64,000 nucleotides of DNA from Burkholderiaceae bacterium (GCA_026125795.1 JAHCKM010000004.1:868001-932000); one strand, 5' to 3'; shown: positions 52,148-61,914, counted from the stretch's first letter. The notes: generated from the letters alone by a model not told the origin. A program made the numbers and translations.

Positions 52148-53032
52148 TCAGCGCACGGGGCCGGCGCCATTGAGCGCGCGGTACGCGCGGATCACCTGGC
52201 TGTCGTCGGCCGCTCCGTGGCCCAGGCCGCTGGCGGCCAGGAACATCTGCATCGCGCTGGATGTCAGCGGCAGGCCGGCCTTCAGCGCGCGCGCCTCGCC
52301 GAGCACGATGCCGAGGTCCTTGACGAAGATGTCGACCGCGCTGGTGACCGGCGGGTCGTCCATCATCATGCGCGGGCCGCGGTCGCCCCACATCCACGAG
52401 TTGCCGGCCGACACGCCGATGATCTCGTGCATCGTCGCGGTCGACACGCCGGCGCGCTCGGCCAGGTGCATCGCCTCGGCCGCGGCCGCGATGTGCACGC
52501 CGCACAGCAGCTGGTTGATCATCTTCGCGGTCGATCCCATGCCGGCGGCGTGGCCGCAGTGAAAGACGCGCGTGCCGACCGCCTCGAGCGCCGGGCGCGC
52601 GCGCTGCAGCACCGCGGTGTCGCCGCCGCACATGACGGTCAGCGTGCCGGCGTGGGCGCCTTTGACGCCGCCCGACACCGGCGCGTCGAGCGCATGCAGG
52701 CCCATGGACGACAGACGCTCGGCGGTGGCCGCGGCCAGCGCCGGCGGCTGCGTGCAGCTCAGGCAGACGATCGCGCCGGCGGGCAGTGCGGCGGCGGCGC
52801 CGTGCTCGAACAACACGCTGCCGGCCTGCTCGCCCGAGACGACCATCAGCCACAGCAGGTCGGCGCCATGCGCCGCGTCGGCGGCGCTCCGGGCGGCGCT
52901 GCCGCCGGCGGCCAGCAGCGCATCGGCCGCGCCGGGGCGCAGGTCGAAGCCGCGCACCGCGTGCCCGGCATGGAGAAGACGCAGTGCCATCGGTGTGCCC
53001 ATCGCGCCGAGGCCGATGAAGCCAAGCTTCAT
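52148..53032 (-). CDS. 3-hydroxyisobutyrate dehydrogenase-family oxidoreductase
   Basis: A 294-residue beta-hydroxyacid dehydrogenase: KLGFIGLGAMGTPMALRL, DAPVSGGVKGAHAGTL, and GSTAKMINQLLCGVHIAAAAEAM with the catalytic Lys. It is a relative of ltnD at 10442, sharing the HIAAAAEAM and SAVDIFVKDLG segments, so a tetronate-like or other hydroxy acid substrate is likely. It lies between the sugar ABC permeases and the transketolase genes. The ATG at 53032 starts exactly at the Rossmann strand. Confidence 0.87.
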   Translation of the reverse strand: MKLGFIGLGAMGTPMALRLLHAGHAVRGFDLRPGAADALLAAGGSAARSAADAAHGADLLWLMVVSGEQAGSVLFEHGAAAALPAGAIVCLSCTQPPALAAATAERLSSMGLHALDAPVSGGVKGAHAGTLTVMCGGDTAVLQRARPALEAVGTRVFHCGHAAGMGSTAKMINQLLCGVHIAAAAEAMHLAERAGVSTATMHEIIGVSAGNSWMWGDRGPRMMMDDPPVTSAVDIFVKDLGIVLGEARALKAGLPLTSSAMQMFLAASGLGHGAADDSQVIRAYRALNGAGPVR

Positions 53033-53116
53033 CGCAGGCCAGCGCCGGGCCGCTCCCAAGCGGCCTGCGCTCCCCTCGGGGGACGCGAGCGAAGCGAGCA
53101 AGGGGCTGTCAAGTCA
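53033..53116. repeat. Type B intergenic repeat, copy B2
   Basis: The spacer between the ABC permease and dehydrogenase genes carries GCGCCGGGCCGCTCCCAAGC at 53042-53061, identical to B1. It adds CCCCTCGGGGG and GCGAGCGAAGCGAGC palindromes at about 53073-53098. It separates two cistrons of one apparent operon. Confidence 0.75.
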
Positions 53117-54016
53117 CTATTCCTTGACGGCGCCGGTCATCGCGCTGACGTAGTGCTCGACGAAGAAGGCGTACAGGATCACCAGCGGCAGCGAGCCCAC
53201 CAGCGCGCCGGCCATCAACGAGCCCCAGCGGTACTGGTCGCCGTCGGTGAAGGCCGACAGGATGGCCACCGGCACGGTCTTCTTCTCGGTGCTGTTGATG
53301 AAGGTGAGCGCGTAGATGAACTCGTTCCAGCACAGCGTGAGGCAGAAGATCGACGCCGAGATCAGCCCCGGCACCGCCAGCGGCAGGATGATGCGCGTGA
53401 GGATCTGCCAGCGGTTGGCGCCGTCGATCAGCGCACATTCCTCCAGCTCGTACGGGATGGTCTTGAAGTAGCCCATCAGCAGCCAGGTGGAAAACGGGAT
53501 CAGGATCGTCGGGTAGGTGAGGATCAGCGCAAACGGCGTGTCGAACAGACCGTACTGGTACACCACGGTGGACAGCGGGATGAACAGGATCGACGGCGGC
53601 ACCAGGTAGGCCAGGAAGATCGCGCCGCCTACCCACTGCGCGCCGCGGTAGCGGATGCGCGTGATCGCATAGGCCGCGAACACGCTGGCCACCAGCGACA
53701 GGATGGTGGCCGCGATCGCGATGAACATGGTGTTCCACAGCCACAGCGGGTATTCGGTCTTGAACAGCAGGTCGTTGATGTGCTCGAAGGTGGGGCTCCA
53801 GGTCCAGTACGGGTTGTGCTGGTCGAGGTCGAGCAGGTGCTCCTTGGGCTTCACCGCCGTGATCACCATCCAGTAGAACGGGAACAGCAGCACGATCACG
53901 ATCAGCACCAGCGGGACGTACACGTTGACCACGCGCTTGGGCAGCGTGGACAGGTAGCTCATGCCCTCGGTGTGGTCGGCATCCGTCTTGACGGTGCTGG
54001 CGACGGTGGAACTCAC
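53117..54016 (-). CDS. Sugar ABC transporter permease (MalG type)
   Basis: A 299-residue permease with six membrane segments. The EAA loop is EECALIDGANRWQILTRIILPLAVPGL, in the MalG position; the C terminus HYVSAMTGAVKE fits the family. Two starts are possible: GTG at 54016 preceded by GGGGGAAGAACA, or ATG at 54037; the GTG is used because it matches the duplicated junction sequence seen at the end of the other permease gene. Works with the MalF-type permease, receptor and ATPase upstream. Confidence 0.9.
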   Translation of the reverse strand: MSSTVASTVKTDADHTEGMSYLSTLPKRVVNVYVPLVLIVIVLLFPFYWMVITAVKPKEHLLDLDQHNPYWTWSPTFEHINDLLFKTEYPLWLWNTMFIAIAATILSLVASVFAAYAITRIRYRGAQWVGGAIFLAYLVPPSILFIPLSTVVYQYGLFDTPFALILTYPTILIPFSTWLLMGYFKTIPYELEECALIDGANRWQILTRIILPLAVPGLISASIFCLTLCWNEFIYALTFINSTEKKTVPVAILSAFTDGDQYRWGSLMAGALVGSLPLVILYAFFVEHYVSAMTGAVKE

Positions 54017-54164
54017 TGTTCTTCCCCCTGCTGCCATCCTGACGGCCCCTCGGCCGCGCGCGGCCGATCCCCCGCGGGGATCTCGCCCGGCTTCGGGCGG
54101 CCGGGCGCCGGGCTCGTCGAGATCACGGGCGACGGCCGGCTCATTGTTCCTCCCCCTGCTGCCA
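54013..54164. repeat. Imperfect 24-bp direct repeat flanking a palindrome-rich insert
   Basis: The segments at 54013-54036 and 54141-54164 match at 22 of 24 positions. Each encodes, on the minus strand, the end of the MalF-type permease (WQQGEEQ and stop) and a start-codon context for the next gene. The 104 bp between hold GGCCGCGCGCGGCC, ATCCCCCGCGGGGAT and CCCGGCTTCGGGCGGCCGGG palindromes. Confidence 0.85.
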
Positions 54165-55037
54165 CTTGCGCCGCTGCAGCCCGAACCACGACACCATGAT
54201 CGCGGCCAGCAGGAACGGCACCATCGCGGTGGAGATCGCCGAGCCCTCGCCGATGCGCCCGCCGAGGATCGCGGTGTTGTAGCTCATCGTGGCCATCAGC
54301 TCGGTGGCGCCGGCGGGGCCGCCGTTGGTGAGCACCTTGATCAGCTGGAAGTCGGTGAACGTGAACAGCACCGAGAACGTCATCACGACCGCGATGATCG
54401 GCGTCAGCAGCGGGTAGGTGATCTTCACGAACATCTGCCACGGCGTGGCGCCGTCGAGCGTGGCTGCCTCGTACAGCGACGGCGGCACCGTCTGCAGGCC
54501 CGCGAGCAGCGAGATCGCGATGAACGGCACGCCGCGCCACACGTTGGCGAAGATCACGCTCCAGCGCGCGTTCCAGGTGTCGCCGAGGAAATTGATGTTG
54601 CCGTCGATCAGCCCGGCCTGGCGCAGCGTCCAGCTGACGATGGAGAACTGCGGGTCGAAGATCCACCAGAACGCGATCGCCGACAGCACCGTGGGCACGA
54701 TGAACGGGATCAGGACGATCGCGCGGATGATGGCCTTGAACGGCAGGTGCTTGTTGAGCAGCAGCGCCAGGTACAGCCCGATGGCGAACTTGGCGATGCT
54801 GGCGGCCACCGTGTAGAAGATGGTGAAGAACACCGCGGTCTGGAACTTGCTGTCCCCCACGATCCACTCGTAGTTCTCCAGCCCCACGAACGCGCCGGGC
54901 CGGCCGATCTTGGCGTCGGTGAACGATAGCCAGATGCCCAGCCCCAGCGGGTAGACCAGGAACAGCAGCAGGAACGCCGCCGCGGGCAGCATGAACAGCA
55001 GCCCGAGGAAATTGCGGTTTTGCCAGAGGTGGTTCAT
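54141..55037 (-). CDS. Sugar ABC transporter permease (MalF type)
   Basis: A 298-residue permease with six membrane helices, starting NHLWQNRNFLGLLFMLPAAAFLLLFLVYPL. The EAA loop is YEAATLDGATPWQMFVKITYPLLTP, as in MalF/UgpA partners. The ATG at 55037 is 46 bases after the binding-protein gene. The C terminus WQQGEEQ and stop are duplicated in the following intergenic region. Confidence 0.92.
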   Translation of the reverse strand: MNHLWQNRNFLGLLFMLPAAAFLLLFLVYPLGLGIWLSFTDAKIGRPGAFVGLENYEWIVGDSKFQTAVFFTIFYTVAASIAKFAIGLYLALLLNKHLPFKAIIRAIVLIPFIVPTVLSAIAFWWIFDPQFSIVSWTLRQAGLIDGNINFLGDTWNARWSVIFANVWRGVPFIAISLLAGLQTVPPSLYEAATLDGATPWQMFVKITYPLLTPIIAVVMTFSVLFTFTDFQLIKVLTNGGPAGATELMATMSYNTAILGGRIGEGSAISTAMVPFLLAAIMVSWFGLQRRKWQQGEEQ

Positions 55038-55083
55038 GGCAGGCGGCGCGCGCGGCCGGTGCTCACCGGCCGCGCCGCCCGAG

Positions 55084-56418
55084 TCAGCGGTAGATGCGCC
55101 TGGCCTGCCGCTCGGCCACGGAGATGGCCTCCTTGATCGAGGAGCGCCCGGTGCACACCGAGGCCACCATGTCGAGCACGATGAAGTCGGCCAGTGCGGC
55201 GGCCGCCTTCTCGCCCACCGAGCCCTGGCCACCCGCGGTGAGCGTGCGCTTGGCCACGTCGCGCACCAGCGAGAGCTTGGGATCGGTCTTCCACACCGGG
55301 TTCTCGTCGTAGGCGTTCAGCGGGTGCGTCAGGTAGGCCACCGAATCGACCAGCCACTTGTCGAACTGCTTGGCGTCCATCATGAAGGCGATGAAGGCCT
55401 TGCAGGCGTTGGGCACCTTGGAGTACTTCATGACCATCAGCGGGTAGGCGATGTGGAACTCGGTGGGCTTGCCCACCGGTCCCACCGGCCACAGCGCATG
55501 GTTCATGTCGTCCATGATCTCCTTCATCTTGGCGTCACCCTTGGCGGCGCCGGCCTTGGCGGCGGCGTAGATCGACACGCCGTTGTTGGTGAGCGAGACC
55601 TGGCTCTCCAGGAAGGCCTTGTTGTTGAAGGCATCGTTCCACGACGCGGTGCCGCTGACGAAGGTGTCCGACAGCGCCTTGATGTACTCCAGCGCCTTCA
55701 CCGTCTCGGGCGAATTGATCACCACCTTGTCGCTCTTGTCCACCAGGTTGCCGCCGTGCGCCCACAGCGCCCAGTGCACCCAGGCGTTGCCGTCGCCCGA
55801 GGCGCGGCCTAGCGCGAAGCCGCCGGGCACCGACTTATCCTTCAGCCCCTTCATCAGCTCGAGGAAGCCGGCGGTGTCCTTGGGCACCTCCTTGAAGCCG
55901 GCCTTCTCGATCATGCTCTGGCGGAAGTTGATGACGTTGCCGTTGTAGGCCACGGGAATGGCGATCCACTTGCCGCCGCTCTTGCCGTAGGTCTCCGCGG
56001 TGGGCACCCAGCCGCCGTACTTCTTGCCCAGGTAGTTGGCGACGTCGGTGACCTCCACGCACTTGGTGGGGAACAGATGCGGCAGCGAGTACAGGCCCCA
56101 GAACATGTCGGGGCCCTGGTTGGTGTTGGCCGCCACGCTGGCCTTCGGCTGCACGTCGTCGAGCGACTCGTTGATCACCTTCACCTCGACGCCGGTGGCC
56201 TTGCTGAATGCATCGACCAGCGCCATGAAGCTGTCTTCTTCGCTCTGCACGAAGCGCTTCCAGCGCAGCAGCTGCAGCTTGGCGCCTTTCTCGGGCTTGA
56301 ACGGCGCGTCCTGCGCCCAGGCCTGGGCGAACAACGCCAGGTTGGCGGCGGCGCCGGCGCCGGCGAGGGCGACGCCGCTCTGGAGCACGTGGCGGCGCGT
56401 GGTATGGCGTTCGGTCAT
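55084..56418 (-). CDS. Sugar ABC transporter substrate-binding protein
   Basis: A 444-residue binding protein with a twin-arginine-like signal (TTRRHVLQSGVALAGAGAAA) and family-1 extracellular solute-binding features: LQLLRWKRFVQSEEDSFMALVDAF, GPDMFWGLYSLPHLF, WIAIPVAYNGNVINFRQSM. The ligand is probably a sugar, polyol or sugar acid metabolised by the transketolase/dehydrogenase genes downstream. GAGGAG precedes the ATG at 56418. Confidence 0.9.
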   Translation of the reverse strand: MTERHTTRRHVLQSGVALAGAGAAANLALFAQAWAQDAPFKPEKGAKLQLLRWKRFVQSEEDSFMALVDAFSKATGVEVKVINESLDDVQPKASVAANTNQGPDMFWGLYSLPHLFPTKCVEVTDVANYLGKKYGGWVPTAETYGKSGGKWIAIPVAYNGNVINFRQSMIEKAGFKEVPKDTAGFLELMKGLKDKSVPGGFALGRASGDGNAWVHWALWAHGGNLVDKSDKVVINSPETVKALEYIKALSDTFVSGTASWNDAFNNKAFLESQVSLTNNGVSIYAAAKAGAAKGDAKMKEIMDDMNHALWPVGPVGKPTEFHIAYPLMVMKYSKVPNACKAFIAFMMDAKQFDKWLVDSVAYLTHPLNAYDENPVWKTDPKLSLVRDVAKRTLTAGGQGSVGEKAAAALADFIVLDMVASVCTGRSSIKEAISVAERQARRIYR

Positions 56419-56473
56419 CGGTGTCTCCTCGTTCGTGGTGCTGGATCGTGTGGGTTGGGCGAAAGGAGCGGCT

Positions 56474-57538
<1,065 letters not shown>

Positions 57539-57641
57539 GGCGCAATGGGTTGAAGGCGCCGTGCTCGCAGGCGGCGCGACGCCGTGCGCACCCTACGCGC
57601 GCCGCCGCAGGCTGTCACCGAGGGGATACCCGTTCCGGGCT

Positions 57642-57658
57642 GACAACTTGTCTGATAA
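57642..57658. promoter_or_regulatory. Candidate GntR (FCD) operator
   Basis: In the 205-bp divergent region between the ABC operon and the GntR gene, GACAA-C-TTGTC (57642-57652) is a perfect dyad overlapping TTGTC-T-GATAA (57648-57658), one mismatch from the TTGTC-n-GACAA shape typical of FadR-subfamily operators. It is also a locally AT-rich stretch in GC-rich DNA. Proposed target of the regulator at 57744. Confidence 0.45.
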
Positions 57659-57743
57659 CCTGATGACATGGTGCCGCTGCACGCGCTTCGCTTGCCCGCC
57701 GAGGGGAGGCGCCAGCGTCTTCCGTCGGCCGGGCGTCGCTGAC

Positions 57744-58535
57744 ATGCCGACGCCAGGCACCGCTGCGCCGCGCGCTGCCTCGCAGCCGGCCGCCGAGCCG
57801 CTGGTGGCCGAGCGGCTGTCCGATCGCCTGGCCGCGCGCCTGATCGGCCAGATCGAAAGCGGGCGGTTGCAGCCGGGCGAGCGGCTGCCGAGCGAGGCCA
57901 AGCTCGCGGCCACGCACGGCGTGTCGCGCTCGGTGGTGCGCGAGGCGGTGCATCAGGTCAAGTCGCGCGGGCTGGTGCGCTCGCGCCAGGGCTCGGGCGT
58001 GTACGTGTCCACGCTGCCGAGTCCGCGCTCGCTCAGCTTCGACCCCAAGGTGCTGGAGTCGATGGAAGCGGTGGTGCAGGTGATCGAGCTGCGCCGTGTG
58101 CTCGAGGGCGAGATGGCCGCGCTGGCGGCGCAGCGCGGCTCGCGCCGTCAGGTGGCCGCCGTGCGGCGCGCGCTGCTGGCGGTGGATGCCGCCACGCGCG
58201 CCGGCGCGCTCGGCGTGGACGAGGACTTCGCGTTCCACCGTGCCATCGGCGATGCCACCGGCAACCCGCAGTTCGTGCGCCTGCTCAGCTTCATCGAGCA
58301 GTACCTGCTCGACGCGATGCGCATTTCCAGAAGCAACGAGACGCGGCGCGCCGAGTGGCTGGCGCAGGTGCATGACGAGCACCATGCCATCTATCGGGCG
58401 ATCGAGGCACGCGATGCCGATGCGGCCCGGCAGGCGGCGATCCACCACCATCTGGGCGGCGAGAAGCGGCTGACCGAAGGCGGCCTGGTGCCGCGCAGGC
58501 GCCGCGGGGCGTCGCGCCCACAAGCACGGAGGTGA
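57744..58535 (+). CDS. GntR-family (FadR/FCD) transcriptional regulator
   Basis: A 263-residue regulator. The winged helix is at about 30-95 (LIGQIESGRLQPGERLPSEAKLAATHGVSRSVVREAVHQV) and the FCD ligand domain at 110-245, with metal-binding Asp/His residues in DEDFAFHRAIGDATGN and HHAIYRAI. FCD regulators respond to sugar acids and related carboxylates. The ATG at 57744 opens a Pro/Ala-rich arm. It precedes denD by 6 bases and diverges from the ABC/transketolase operon. Confidence 0.9.
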   Translation: MPTPGTAAPRAASQPAAEPLVAERLSDRLAARLIGQIESGRLQPGERLPSEAKLAATHGVSRSVVREAVHQVKSRGLVRSRQGSGVYVSTLPSPRSLSFDPKVLESMEAVVQVIELRRVLEGEMAALAAQRGSRRQVAAVRRALLAVDAATRAGALGVDEDFAFHRAIGDATGNPQFVRLLSFIEQYLLDAMRISRSNETRRAEWLAQVHDEHHAIYRAIEARDADAARQAAIHHHLGGEKRLTEGGLVPRRRRGASRPQARR

Positions 58536-58541
58536 CGAACG

Positions 58542-59576
58542 ATGAGAGTGTTGATCACGGGCGGCACCGGCTTTGTCGGCTCGCGTTTGGCGCGCGAGCT
58601 GCTCAAGCGCGGCGCATTGAACGGCGAGCCGATCGATCAGCTGGTGCTGGCCGACCAGTTCCCGCTGCCCGAGGCGGCCGCCGACCTGGCCCAGGACCCT
58701 CGCGTGCAGGTGCGCGTGGGCAAGCTGCTCGAACAATGCGAGGCGTTCAAGTCCGAGCGCTTCGACGGCGTGTTCCACCTCGCCTCGGCGGTGTCGGGCG
58801 AATGCGAGGCCGACTTCGAGTTGGGCCTGCGTTCCAACCTCGACAGCACGCGGGCGCTGCTGGATGCCTTGCGCATCGCCGGCCATCGACCGCGCCTGGT
58901 GTTCTCCAGCTCGGTGGCGGTATTCGGCCCCGATGCCAGCAACCCGATGCCGCCGCTGGTGCGCGACGACACGCTGCCCACGCCGCAGACCAGCTATGGC
59001 ACGCACAAGCTGGTGTGCGAGCACCTGGTGGCCGACTACACGCGCAAGGGCTTCATCGACGGCCGCAGCGCGCGGCTGATGACGGTGACGGTGCGCCCCG
59101 GCAGGCCCAACGGGGCCGCGTCGTCGTTCTTCAGCGGCATCATCCGCGAGCCGCTGGCCGGCCAGGAGGCGATCCTGCCGGTCGATCCGTCGGTGTCGCA
59201 CCCGGTGTCGTCACCGGCACGCACAGTGCAGGGCCTGATCGCGGTCTTCGAGGCCACGCAGGAGCAGATGGGCGGGCGCGCGGCGCTCAACCTGCCGGCG
59301 CTCAACGTCAAGGTGAGTGAGATGCTCGACGCGCTCGAGGCGGTGGCCGGCAAGGGCGTGCGCGCGCTGGTCAAGCAGCAGCCCGACCCGACGATCCAGC
59401 GCATCGTCGCCGGCTGGTCCAAGGGCGCGGTCGCGGCGCGTGCCGAGCGGCTCGGGTTGCAGCCGGAGAAAGAGTTCGCCGACATCGTGCTGCAGTACAT
59501 CCACGACCACCCGGGCGCGGTGACTGAACAGGCGCGCCGCGCCGCGGCGGACTACGAACGCGGTCGCGGTCACTGA
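58542..59576 (+). CDS. denD: D-erythronate dehydrogenase-like NAD-dependent enzyme
   Basis: A 344-residue extended SDR. RVLITGGTGFVGSRLARELL is the nucleotide loop, VFHLASAVSGECEADFELGLRSNLD the DenD-type block, FSSSVAVFGPD and SYGTHKLVCEHLV the Ser and YxxxK catalytic residues; VRPGRPNGAASSF follows. DenD oxidises D-erythronate to a 2-oxo-tetronate that OtnI, OtnK and OtnC can process; these genes are at 11338-14172. Co-transcription with a GntR regulator supports control by a tetronate-like acid. GGAGG lies upstream of the ATG. Confidence 0.85.
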   Translation: MRVLITGGTGFVGSRLARELLKRGALNGEPIDQLVLADQFPLPEAAADLAQDPRVQVRVGKLLEQCEAFKSERFDGVFHLASAVSGECEADFELGLRSNLDSTRALLDALRIAGHRPRLVFSSSVAVFGPDASNPMPPLVRDDTLPTPQTSYGTHKLVCEHLVADYTRKGFIDGRSARLMTVTVRPGRPNGAASSFFSGIIREPLAGQEAILPVDPSVSHPVSSPARTVQGLIAVFEATQEQMGGRAALNLPALNVKVSEMLDALEAVAGKGVRALVKQQPDPTIQRIVAGWSKGAVAARAERLGLQPEKEFADIVLQYIHDHPGAVTEQARRAAADYERGRGH

Positions 59577-59594
59577 CCGAGGTTCACCGGGCGG

Positions 59595-59933
59595 TCAGGC
59601 CGGCGTGCCGCCCAGCGTCAGTTGGGCTGCGCCGGGGCGGCGCAGCCAGTGCGCCCAGCGCCAGCCGCGCGCTGCGGTGCGCGGCGCGTGCCGCGGGCCG
59701 TCGGCGCACACGTCGAGCGTGGCCTGCTCGCCCAGCGCCATCACGAACAGCGGCTGGTGGGTGTCGACGATGAAGCGCTCGCCCGGGTCGAGCACGATGT
59801 CGCGCGGGTCGTTGTCGATCGTGATCCACAACGTGCCCCGCACGGCGCGCAACTGCGTGCCGCGCGCGCCGTTCAGACGCAGGCCGCGGCGCTCGCCGAC
59901 GGCCAGCCTTGCATGGGCGGTATTGATCCACAT
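59595..59933 (-). CDS. DUF2917 protein
   Basis: A 112-residue protein with the DUF2917 pattern: GTQLRAVRGTLWITIDNDPRDIVLDPGERFIV. It is a short beta-rich domain of unknown function, common in Burkholderiales near LysR genes. AAGGAG lies 6 bases before the ATG at 59933. It diverges from the LysR gene at 60060, which may control it. Confidence 0.85.
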   Translation of the reverse strand: MWINTAHARLAVGERRGLRLNGARGTQLRAVRGTLWITIDNDPRDIVLDPGERFIVDTHQPLFVMALGEQATLDVCADGPRHAPRTAARGWRWAHWLRRPGAAQLTLGGTPA

Positions 59934-60059
59934 GGCATGCTCCTTCAGAATGTGAGCGGGCCGATACAGCCATCATTGCGGCCCAAGTGTCCCGGATGAT
60001 CCACCTGCATCCATGTCGGCGCAAACGATGAATCGGAATCTTTGACATTCCTGCAGCGC

Positions 60060-61043
60060 ATGCGAAGAGACATCGACCGCCTGCCCCCGCTCGACCTGCT
60101 GCTGGCCTTCGAGGCGGCGGCGCGCCACCTTTCGTTCACGCGTGCGGCGGCCGAGCGCTTCGTCACGCAGTCGGCCGTGAGCCGGCAGATCCGCGCGCTC
60201 GAGGACGACCTCGGCGTCGCGCTGTTCGCGCGCCAGCACCGCGCGCTGGTGCTCACGCCGGCCGGCGAGAAACTGCTGCTGGCGTGCCAGAACATGCTGG
60301 CGCAGATGCGCCGCACCATGGCGGGCATCCGCGCCCCCGCGGCGCGCGAGGTGCTGGCGATCACGTCCACGCCGAGCTTTGCATCGTTGTGGCTGATTCC
60401 GCGGCTGCGCGCGTTCACCCAGGCCCATCCGGCGGTCGACGTGCGCATCGACGCCAGCTACGAGATCCGCGACCTGCGCAACGACGGCTTCGACATCGCT
60501 GTGCGCTACCAGCAGGCCAGCGCGGGTGACGGCGAGCCGCTGTTTCGCGAGTCGATGCTGCCGGTTTGTGCCCCCGCGCTGCTGCGCGGCAAGGGCGCAG
60601 CGCCGCTGAAGACCGCGGCCGACCTGCACGCGCACACTCTGCTGCAGATGGAGGCGCTGGCCGGCTCGATGCCGCTGGAGTGGGAGTCGTGGCTGTCGGC
60701 GCACGGCCTGCCAGAGCTGCAGCCGCGCTCGATGCTCACGTTCTCGTCGTACAACGAGGTCGTGACCGCGGCGCTCGAAGGCCAGGGCGTCGCGCTCGGT
60801 CGCCGCCCGTTGATCGACGGGTTGCTGCGGCAGAAAAAGCTGGTCACGCTGTTCGGCACGACCAAGCAGACGGCCAAGGCCTATTTCGTGGTCACCGACC
60901 CGGCGGCGCGCGCACGACCCGCGGTGCGCGCGATGGAGGAGTGGCTTCGCGAGCAAGCCACGGCCACGGTGACGCGCAGCGCAAACGATTCAAGCGGACA
61001 CCGCGGATCTGGCTTTGCCAGGGCCGCTGGTGTCGCCCCCTAG
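60060..61043 (+). CDS. LysR-family regulator (GcvA-like) with repeat-encoded C terminus
   Basis: A 327-residue regulator: LPPLDLLLAFEAAARHLSFTRAAAERFVTQSAVSRQIRALEDDLG is the GcvA-type winged helix. The effector domain begins near residue 90. The ATG at 60060 is preferred over a TTG six codons upstream. The last 14 codons and the TAG stop lie inside the 78-bp type D repeat (61001-61078), so the tail is not family-derived. Confidence 0.85.
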   Translation: MRRDIDRLPPLDLLLAFEAAARHLSFTRAAAERFVTQSAVSRQIRALEDDLGVALFARQHRALVLTPAGEKLLLACQNMLAQMRRTMAGIRAPAAREVLAITSTPSFASLWLIPRLRAFTQAHPAVDVRIDASYEIRDLRNDGFDIAVRYQQASAGDGEPLFRESMLPVCAPALLRGKGAAPLKTAADLHAHTLLQMEALAGSMPLEWESWLSAHGLPELQPRSMLTFSSYNEVVTAALEGQGVALGRRPLIDGLLRQKKLVTLFGTTKQTAKAYFVVTDPAARARPAVRAMEEWLREQATATVTRSANDSSGHRGSGFARAAGVAP

Positions 61044-61078
61044 AGGGGGAGGCGGCCGCTAGGCCGCTTCGGGGGTGG
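61001..61078. repeat. Type D repeat, copy D1
   Basis: A 78-bp element matching D2 (62898-62975) at roughly nine of ten positions in the same orientation. It has the CCCCCTAGAGGGGG palindrome and GGCGGCCGCTAGGCCGC. On the plus strand it supplies the LysR tail and TAG; on the minus strand it supplies the last MetF codons (STPEAA) and TAG. Confidence 0.9.
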
Positions 61079-61907
61079 ACGACAAGCGCTTGCAGATCTC
61101 GAGCGACAGCGGCGACTGGTTCAGCGTGTAGAAATGGATGCCCGGCGCGCCGCCGTCGATCAGGCGGCGGCACAGGCGGGTGACCACGTCGAGGCCGAAG
61201 GCGCGGATCGACTCGGCATCGTCCATGAAGCCTTCCATCTTGAGCGCCACCCAGCGCGGGATCTCGATGCCGTCGCGCTGCGCGAACTGCGCGATGCGCG
61301 CGTAGTTCAGGATCGGCATGATCCCGGGCACGATCGGCACCGTGACGCCGAGCTTGCGCGCCTCGTCGACGAAGTGGAAGTACGCGTCGGCGTTGAAGAA
61401 GAACTGCGTGATCGCCGAGCTCGCGCCGGCCCTGACCTTGTCGGCAAAGAACAGCAGGTCGCGGCTGGCATAACGCTGCTGCGGGTGCACCTCGGGGTAG
61501 CAGGCCACCTCGATGTGCCAGTCGGAGCCTTGTGTCTCGCGGATGAAGCGGATCAGCTCCGCCGCATAGCGGAATTCACCGGCCGTGGCGGTGCCGCTGG
61601 GCAGATCGCCGCGCAGCGCCACCAGGCGGCGGATGTTCTGCGCGCGGTAGGTTTGCAGGATCTGCGCGATGCCGTCGCGCGTGGAGCCCACGCACGACAA
61701 ATGAGGCGCCGCCTCGTACCCCATCGCGGCGATGGCGCTGACGGTTGCCAGTGTCTTGTCGCGCGTGGAACCCCCCGCGCCATAGGTGACGCTGAAGAAC
61801 TCGGGCCGCACGGCGCTCAACTCGCTCACCACGGTCTTGAGCTTGTCGTCGCCCACCGGCGTGTTGGGCGGAAAGAACTCGAAGCTGATCGGCACGGGCA
61901 GTTTCAT
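61059..61907 (-). CDS. metF: Methylenetetrahydrofolate reductase
   Basis: A 282-residue MetF. The start ISFEFFPPNTP contains the catalytic Glu region; SVTYGAGGSTRDKT, PHLSCVG, LVALRGDLPSG and ITQFFFNADAYFHFVDEARKLG are the family's FAD and folate segments. It reduces 5,10-methylene-THF to 5-methyl-THF for methionine synthesis. The C-terminal STPEAA and stop lie in repeat D1. It is downstream of panE and ahcY on the same strand, fitting the S-adenosylmethionine cycle. Confidence 0.95.
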   Translation of the reverse strand: MKLPVPISFEFFPPNTPVGDDKLKTVVSELSAVRPEFFSVTYGAGGSTRDKTLATVSAIAAMGYEAAPHLSCVGSTRDGIAQILQTYRAQNIRRLVALRGDLPSGTATAGEFRYAAELIRFIRETQGSDWHIEVACYPEVHPQQRYASRDLLFFADKVRAGASSAITQFFFNADAYFHFVDEARKLGVTVPIVPGIMPILNYARIAQFAQRDGIEIPRWVALKMEGFMDDAESIRAFGLDVVTRLCRRLIDGGAPGIHFYTLNQSPLSLEICKRLSSTPEAA

Positions 61908-61914
61908 CGCAAGC

